Below, one piece after another: positions 61,834 through 64,000 of a stretch of 64,000 bases of DNA. The DNA is from Rhopalosiphum padi (taxonomy: Eukaryota > Arthropoda > Insecta > Hemiptera > Aphididae). Below the pieces are notes generated by a model. It had not been told where the DNA came from and searched no databases. It was given only the letters and a program-made list of their open reading frames with translations. The DNA lies in the NCBI RefSeq assembly GCF_020882245.1, contig NC_083598.1:38663858-38727857 (forward strand), in the 5' to 3' direction. The position numbers and the translations under genes are program-made. Each line of letters starts with the position of its first letter. The first letter of the stretch is position 1.

Positions 61834-62769
61834 AGTATGCCCCACGGTATTATACACACTGCGACGACGGCCACAGGACAGACGGACGGAGAAGGAGACT
61901 CCTATAGTGCTATGTCGACCGCATATGTCATTTAAGGTCACCATTGACGTCATTCGCCGAGAGTGTCTTTATAACAAATGTCTATATATTCCGCCGCCAT
62001 AATATTGTTATTATTATATACATATAGATAGTATTATACACCAACTATTACCTATATAAATATAATATATAATATACGATCGCCCAATGTTAATTATTAT
62101 TATTTTCGTTACAATAATATATTATTATAATATACAGCGTGTCCGTAATGTTCATGTTAAATTGTGTATAATATGCATATTATAATATTTATTACGTCTG
62201 TTTGCATTAAACTTCAGGAGGACACGGCCCACGGCCGCTGGCGGCACTAAAACTTCTAAAAGAGAAAAAACTCGAACTTCAAATATTCTATCTACAAATA
62301 CTACAATATTGCTACACTGATATGTACCTACTTATTCCGTGCGCGTCATCGAAAGTGTTTTTGCATGTGCAATAACTGGTATAGTGGGCATTATATTATA
62401 GGTACGCGACGCAGTAAAAATAAATTGTAGGTACGCGATTTTCCAAAAAACGTGTTTATACCGACGGATCAAGAGACCTATTTACTATTTACGTACCTAT
62501 CTACGTTTTAATATTATAGTTTTTATAAGTAGTTCGTTTTTATATAATATATCATTATAAACCAATAAACTTATATACATATGTAGTATGTTTAAATATA
62601 TATACAATATACATAATATACATGCACTAATATATACGTGATGCGCCGGATGTACCTAATAGCCAATAGGTAATAGGTATAAAGTTTGATCTCTGCCGCA
62701 CGAGTATGCGGACGATGGAATGCACTCCATTATAATCAATCGTTGGCGGGTTAGTCGTCAACATAATAT
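61834..62769. other. Intergenic region
   Basis: No gene seen. A possible transposon end, TACAGCGTGTCCGTAATGTT, lies at about 62136. A G+C-rich patch at about 62212-62250 has no recognisable function. Confidence 0.45.
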
Positions 62770-63800
62770 TATGTATATACCGCGTGTCTAGTACCAGGGT
62801 ATCTATTTTTAATGATTTTTTCTCAAATCCGATATCTATATACATCCGGGGTACCACAGGGAGACCATATTTGTCCATCATTATTTCTATACTATACGTC
62901 TATACATAAACGATATTTTTTCTTCTGTATGTACTAAAACATACGAATATTCTATTTTTTTACCGAAGACGTTTAATCCTTTAATCTATAAAATTATTCG
63001 CTCCGTATCTGAAGCTTTGGAGTTGCAATCAAATTTAGACGCATTTTGTGATCGGAGCACTAATAACGGCATGGAACTAAATATAAATAAATGTTCAATT
63101 ATCTCATTCTATCTCAAAAAAAACTATTCTTGATTTTAATTACAATTTTTTAAAGCTTTAACGTGTGAATTTAATAAATGATTTAGCCGATTTAGGTGTA
63201 TTTTTTGATACAAAAATGAATTTCAAGGAACATATCAATAAGATAAAAAATAAAGCATCCTCAAAATTAGATCTCTTGAAACGAAGCTGTTCTAATTATA
63301 ATAGTCATTTCACTATAAAAAAAAAACATTTATTTTTCTATTGTACATTTTCAGTTTGAATATGCTGCTTTAATTTGGTCTCCTAGTTTCTTAATTTTAA
63401 ATTAAATTCTTGATTCTGTTCAAAATTATTTTCCCCTTCAAATTCACTATTGAACGCTCTTTCCATTCAAGGTTACGAAGGAGTATCCGGATTTTTTAAC
63501 ATTTCTACTTTAAAAAATCGTAGAAAATATCTATCTTTTATTTTTCTCTTTAAATTATTAAACAACAAAATCGAATGCCAAGAAATATTATAAAAACTAA
63601 ATTTGAAAGCAAAAACTAACTTTACAAGGAATAGCAATTTATTTACTTTAAAAAATATTCGTATAAATTATTTTTTTCTTTCCTGATAAATTCACTGATG
63701 CACATTGCAAATTCAGTTAATTTTGATTTGTTTTTTAATATTTTTTATTTTTCACTTTTAAATTATAATTATATTTAATATATTGTAAACTCTTCTTGTA
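62770..63800 (+). mobile_element. Degraded LINE reverse transcriptase
   Basis: In shifting plus-strand frames the DNA reads the order of a non-LTR reverse transcriptase: SGVPQGDHICPSLFLYY (about 62847, normally GVPQGD.LSPLLF), FYFFTED (normally FADD), SEALELQSNLDAFCD and MELNINKCSIISF, then DLGVFFDTKMNFKEHINKI (about 63180), KNKASSKLDLLKRSCS, FEYAALIWSPSF, and a C-terminal part with RKYLSFIFLFKLLNNKIECQ. Many stops and frameshifts and a non-canonical catalytic box show it is dead. The element ends near, or in, the TA tract at 63831. Confidence 0.8.
62970..63359 (+). pseudogene. LINE reverse transcriptase, palm-end and thumb fragment
   Basis: The part from about 62970 reads SEALELQSNLDAFCD and ELNINKCSIISF. 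The longest intact frame (from 63165) begins INDLADLGVFFDTKMNFKEH and continues to a TGA after CTFSV. The frame then continues past the stop with FEYAALIWSP, so the stop is a disabling mutation in what was one ORF. Confidence 0.75.
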
Positions 63801-63830
63801 CTATATCTATGTTTTGTTATACTACAACAC

Positions 63831-63855
63831 TATATATATATATATATATATATAT
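63831..63855. repeat. (TA)n microsatellite
   Basis: Uninterrupted TA dinucleotides, possibly the 3' tail of the LINE just before it. Confidence 0.85.
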
Positions 63856-64000
63856 TACTATTGAAAATGGATTTATTCCGTAAATAAATATAATATTAAT
63901 ATACCGTTAAGTTAAATAACATAATATACGATTCTATATGATATATACACTCATTATAAACACTCACGCGTTATACTCAATAAGAAATATCGAATAAGAG
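63856..64000. other. Window end, nothing recognised
   Basis: AT-rich sequence without a feature. Confidence 0.6.

Noticed and set aside
61678..61953. 91-codon minus-strand frame
   Set aside because: Its Cys/Arg/Val-rich text comes from translated CA/CG simple repeats.
1..64000. CRISPR arrays, rRNA, tRNA genes, bacterial operons
   Set aside because: No regularly spaced repeats, no conserved rRNA words, and no tRNA B-box with a plausible cloverleaf were noticed by eye.

Overview
This looks like nuclear DNA from an insect, most likely an aphid. The base composition is very AT-rich, introns are bounded by GT/AG, genes are sparse, and the sequence is crowded with short inverted-repeat transposons. 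The aphid call is an inference from overall sequence style. What the sequence itself shows is a split eukaryotic gene for an inositol 1,4,5-trisphosphate 3-kinase of animal type, plus decayed LINE, hAT and foldback elements. No bacterial-type operons, CRISPR arrays, rRNA or tRNA genes were seen.

Layout. 1-400: a foldback MITE and a possible last exon of a plus-strand gene running in from the left. 1176-3810 (minus): a small gene for a one-finger C2H2 protein, with two coding exons and a probable 5' leader exon. 3811-7608: intergenic, with a 591-bp foldback element flanked by a 9-bp direct repeat and a second, decayed copy of the first MITE. 7609-19269 (minus): the IP3 3-kinase gene, with seven coding exons, all introns in phase 0, and a 9.9-kb first intron. 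A second possible first exon (MGNLVQQ) at 18737-18757 splices in the same phase. A CpG-containing stretch at about 19400-19900 is the likely promoter.

19.9-64 kb: a gene desert. It holds microsatellites, at least four hAT-like MITEs or their remnants, diverged copies of a roughly 500-600 bp repeat, a 5'-truncated LINE with a poly-A tail and target-site duplication (49195-49823), and a degraded LINE reverse transcriptase (62770-63800). A few short coding-like islands (29447-29581, 33490-33671, 56997-57056) could be exons of genes whose other parts lie outside the window or in unrecognised introns. They are offered with low confidence.

The kinase gene is the only well-supported functional unit. 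It would phosphorylate Ins(1,4,5)P3 to Ins(1,3,4,5)P4 and so damp IP3-driven calcium release. The zinc-finger gene is on the same strand but nothing links the two functionally. I found no convincing new multi-gene system. The best leads are the alternative N-terminus of the kinase, the one-finger orphan gene, and the MITE families with readable target-site duplications.
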